A stretch of 64,000 bases of DNA from assembly GCA_902589175.1 (NCBI GenBank), contig CACIRX010000003.1:1-64000 (forward strand). Reading direction: 5' to 3'. The DNA comes from an uncultured Pelagibacteraceae bacterium (GTDB taxonomy: Bacteria; Pseudomonadota; Alphaproteobacteria; Pelagibacterales; AG-422-B15). The notes below the pieces were generated by a model. It saw only the letters and a list, made by a program, of their open reading frames with translations, was not told where the DNA came from and ran no database searches. Both the position numbers and the translations under genes were made by a program. This document shows, piece by piece, positions 61,430-64,000 of this stretch (positions are counted from its first letter, which is position 1; each line of letters opens with the position of its first letter).

Positions 61430-62113
61430 CTATTCTGCCTCATGTCCACTTTGAATCAGATCATCTATATTTTCATCTTCTCCGAATGGTTCTATCTGGC
61501 TGTGATCAATTTCTTTTGGTTCTCTAATGTCTAAATTTGGAGGCAGGCGGCTTTCTAAAAGTCCAGCTGCTTTTAATTCTTCAAGTCCAGGTAAATCTGT
61601 GACTTGTTCTAGCTGGAAGTACTCTAAGAACCTTTCAGTTGTACCATAAATAATGGGCCTTCCTGGTACCTTCTTTCTACCGATTGGCCTCACCCAGTTT
61701 AACTCCATAAGAACATCAAGAGTTCCAGGACTAAAATGAACTCCCCTTATGTCTTCAACTTCAGCTCTTGTAACGGGTTGATGATAGGCGATTATTGCCA
61801 AAGTCTCAGTAGCAGCCTTTGATAGTTTTCTTTGAACTATTTTTTCTTTTTTCATCATTGGTGCAAGATCGGTGGCAGTTTTAAAGCTCCATTTATTGCC
61901 AGTTTTGACCAGATTAACTCCCCTATTTTTATATTGAGCTTCAATTAAATTTAGTAATTTGATTAAATTTGTACCCTTCGGCAATCTTGCCTTTAAACTC
62001 TCTGCATCAAGGGGTTCATTTGCTGCAAATAGAAGAGCCTCGAGAATTCTAAGATTGTCCATATCATCAGATGGAAAATTCATGACATTATTTTTTTCTA
62101 CTTTATCAGACAT
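61430..62113 (-). CDS. scpB: Segregation and condensation protein B
   Basis: 227-residue winged-helix partner of ScpA and SMC in chromosome condensation. The core LRILEALLFAANEPLDAESL and ETLAIIAYHQPVTRAEVEDIRGV, then GRPIIYGTTERFLEYFQL, are the family signatures. It ends in an acidic tail. It follows scpA by seven bases. In related genomes tatA comes next; here the di-haem protein does. Confidence 0.96.
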   Translation of the reverse strand: MSDKVEKNNVMNFPSDDMDNLRILEALLFAANEPLDAESLKARLPKGTNLIKLLNLIEAQYKNRGVNLVKTGNKWSFKTATDLAPMMKKEKIVQRKLSKAATETLAIIAYHQPVTRAEVEDIRGVHFSPGTLDVLMELNWVRPIGRKKVPGRPIIYGTTERFLEYFQLEQVTDLPGLEELKAAGLLESRLPPNLDIREPKEIDHSQIEPFGEDENIDDLIQSGHEAE

Positions 62114-62120
62114 AATTTAT

Positions 62121-62918
62121 TTAATTAATGAATTCATCGTCCTTTTTATTTTTTAAAAATACTGGTCCAAAAGGAACCAGCTGCTGCACTTCAAGTACCC
62201 CTTCTCTTACAAGTTCCATTGCTGCAGCAAGGGTTCCTGCAACACCTGATCTAGCGCTTTTACCATTTGAAAATTCATGTGGTAAAAATTTCTCAAGCCG
62301 AGTCCATTCTGGTACGTCACCTATCATTCTTTGAAGTCTAACAAGCGCATCTTCCATCGCAAAAACAGGTGGTCTTTCTATAGTCATCGATGAGTAGGCA
62401 GTTCTATACCTTTGATCTGCATATGATTTTAAAAGATCGTATAAATCCAGATAATATTCAGGCGTTCGTATCAACCTTATGCCTTCAGGCATCCCTCTAT
62501 TAAAAAAATCAGCACCAAGTTTTGGTAAATTCATTAATTTTTGAGAAACTTGTCGGATCGCTTCAAGTTTCTTGAGTTGAAATTTCAATCTTTCTGCCAT
62601 TTCTTCAGCACTCAATTCTTCACCTGACTCTTCTCTTGGTATTAACAAATTGGATTTTAAGTAAGCCATCCAAGCTGCCATAACAAGATAGTCAGCCGCC
62701 AACTCTAAATTGCGATTACGAACTTTTTCTATAAACTCCAAGTATTGCTCTGTGAGCTGGAGAATGGAAATTTTCATTAAATCTACTTTTTGAGACTTTG
62801 CTAATGTTAACAGCAGATCTAGGGGACCTTCGAATTCTCCCAAGTTTACAATCAAATCATCTGGGCTAGTTCGATTAGATGCTTCCTGTTCAATATAAGT
62901 ACTTGAAATATCTTCCAT
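62121..62918 (-). CDS. scpA: Segregation and condensation protein A
   Basis: 265-residue kleisin that bridges SMC heads. The N-terminal LGEFEGPLDLLLTLAKSQKVDLMKISI and YLVMAAWMAYLKSNLLIP helices bind the SMC neck, and the C-terminal winged helix holds GVAGTLAAAMELVREGVLEVQQ. The gene is 60 bases after nagZ and seven before scpB. Confidence 0.96.
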   Translation of the reverse strand: MEDISSTYIEQEASNRTSPDDLIVNLGEFEGPLDLLLTLAKSQKVDLMKISILQLTEQYLEFIEKVRNRNLELAADYLVMAAWMAYLKSNLLIPREESGEELSAEEMAERLKFQLKKLEAIRQVSQKLMNLPKLGADFFNRGMPEGIRLIRTPEYYLDLYDLLKSYADQRYRTAYSSMTIERPPVFAMEDALVRLQRMIGDVPEWTRLEKFLPHEFSNGKSARSGVAGTLAAAMELVREGVLEVQQLVPFGPVFLKNKKDDEFIN

Positions 62919-62978
62919 TTTTCAATTTTTTGATTCTTTTATTATATAACAGATGATGTTTATATACGATAAAATACA

Positions 62979-63989
62979 TCAAAGCTGCTTGGTTAGATAT
63001 TCGTAGGCTTTTATGTTTTCTTCATGTGCGAAATCAGATTTTGTCTGATAGATATTGATAAGATCGTCAGGTATTAAAATAGGCTCAGCTTCATTCTTAA
63101 TTCTTTCAGCTATCTTATTAATTTCATTGATGTTTCCATTACAATGAAGAACAAGGTCACAGCCGGCACTAATTGATTTTAAAGCAGCAATATCAACATC
63201 ATCTGAAATAGCTTTCATTGAAATATCATCGGTCATCAGTAGCCCTTTAAAGCCAATTTTATTTCTTATTATTGTTTCAATAATTTTTTTTGAAAAAGTA
63301 GCAATATTTTGATCGTCTAAAGACTTAAATAAAATATGTGCCGTCATACCTAATAATGCGTCGGAGTTGTTCTGAAAAGGCTTAAAATCAGAACTTAGAA
63401 GTTCATCTTCAATTTCATTTACTTCAGGCATTTCAAAATGACTGTCAACTCTTGCTCGGCCGTGCCCAGGTAAATGTTTAATCACAGAAGCTATACCGCA
63501 TTTATTATTTGTTTCAATTACTATCTTGCCTGCTTTAGAGACAGTCCTTTCATTTATCGAAAAAGCTCGATCTCCAATTACACCACTTTCATTTGCAGTT
63601 GGTAAATCTAAAACTGGCACTGTGTTCGTGTTAATGCCCAATTCTTTTAGGGTATGAGCTAAAATTTCAGTATTAAGTCTTAATAATTCAAACCCTAAGT
63701 CTGCATCCTTCTCAATAATTTTTCCAAAAAAAAGATTTGATTTAAATTTAGTGACACCCTTAAAATTTAGTCTTGAAACTCTTCCACCTTCCTGGTCTAT
63801 CAATATTGGAATATTTTGATGATTAATTTCTTTGAGTTCTTTATTTAAATTTTTTAAGCTGTCCTTATCAATACAGTTTCTTTCAAATAAAATTATTCCC
63901 CAAGGTTTGTAATCTCTAAAAAATTTTATTTCTTCTGTTGTTAATTTTTCTCCAGAAATACCACAAATTAAAGGTAGGTATTTTTTCAT
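62979..63989 (-). CDS. nagZ: Beta-N-acetylhexosaminidase
   Basis: 336-residue cytoplasmic glycoside hydrolase family 3 enzyme that removes GlcNAc from recycled muropeptides. Motifs: LIDQEGGRVSRL (about 63-74), the KHLPGHG loop with His176 as catalytic-loop residue, and the nucleophile Asp254 in LMTDDISMKA. No signal peptide. It starts 11 bases from the window end; in related genomes an SPOR-domain gene usually precedes it. Confidence 0.96.
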   Translation of the reverse strand: MKKYLPLICGISGEKLTTEEIKFFRDYKPWGIILFERNCIDKDSLKNLNKELKEINHQNIPILIDQEGGRVSRLNFKGVTKFKSNLFFGKIIEKDADLGFELLRLNTEILAHTLKELGINTNTVPVLDLPTANESGVIGDRAFSINERTVSKAGKIVIETNNKCGIASVIKHLPGHGRARVDSHFEMPEVNEIEDELLSSDFKPFQNNSDALLGMTAHILFKSLDDQNIATFSKKIIETIIRNKIGFKGLLMTDDISMKAISDDVDIAALKSISAGCDLVLHCNGNINEINKIAERIKNEAEPILIPDDLINIYQTKSDFAHEENIKAYEYLTKQL

Positions 63990-64000
63990 TTTATTAAATT

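Overview
The window is an AT-rich, gene-dense chromosomal segment from an alphaproteobacterium, most likely a free-living marine lineage with a streamlined genome. The case rests on gene order: tig-clpP-clpX-lon-hup-tRNAs-nuoA-N; uvrA against ssb-gyrA-coaD-ppi-queA-tgt; and nagZ-scpA-scpB-tatABC-serS-surE-yajC-secD-secF. All three are conserved alphaproteobacterial blocks. Spacing is minimal: many genes overlap by 1-8 bases and several convergent pairs abut. I see no phage, transposase, CRISPR array or rRNA, and I cannot name the genus.

Layout: bases 1-92 hold a sense fragment of birA joined in inverted orientation to the middle of nuoN. Bases 92-13816 are the respiratory complex I operon nuoA-N on the minus strand, with an unusual insertion in NuoG. 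Bases 14156-18115 are an accessory cluster: an SMP-30/gluconolactonase-type protein, a glutathione transferase, an FMN quinone reductase and a small membrane protein on the plus strand, facing a secreted ceramidase-like protein. Bases 18254-25061 carry tRNA-Asp, tRNA-Val, HU, Lon, ClpX, ClpP, trigger factor and tRNA-Leu, the protein quality-control block.

Bases 25148-42116 are mixed metabolism: a hydroxyacid dehydrogenase, two very small conserved-type proteins, a secreted carboxylesterase, the NAD(P)HX repair enzyme, nitrogen assimilation (glnB, GSII, GSI in tandem), acyl-CoA catabolism genes around parE, and the queuosine genes tgt and queA. Bases 42122-50082 hold a periplasmic cyclophilin, coaD, gyrA, ssb, uvrA and a PuuD-like membrane protein.

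Bases 50084-63989 are the protein-export and chromosome-segregation block (secFD, yajC, surE, serS, tatCBA, scpBA, nagZ). It is interrupted between tatA and scpB by an iron module: a ferric-iron ABC transporter, fbpABC, behind a near-consensus Fur box that overlaps its promoter, plus a di-haem oxidoreductase.

No single locus here is clearly an undescribed system. The best leads are the NuoG insertion with a repeated AWxDL motif, a queuosine tRNA-guanine transglycosylase lacking two of its four zinc ligands, the iron module placed inside a conserved block with layered regulation, and the small enzyme operon beside tRNA-Asp. The left edge is probably an amplification or assembly chimera and should be checked before use.
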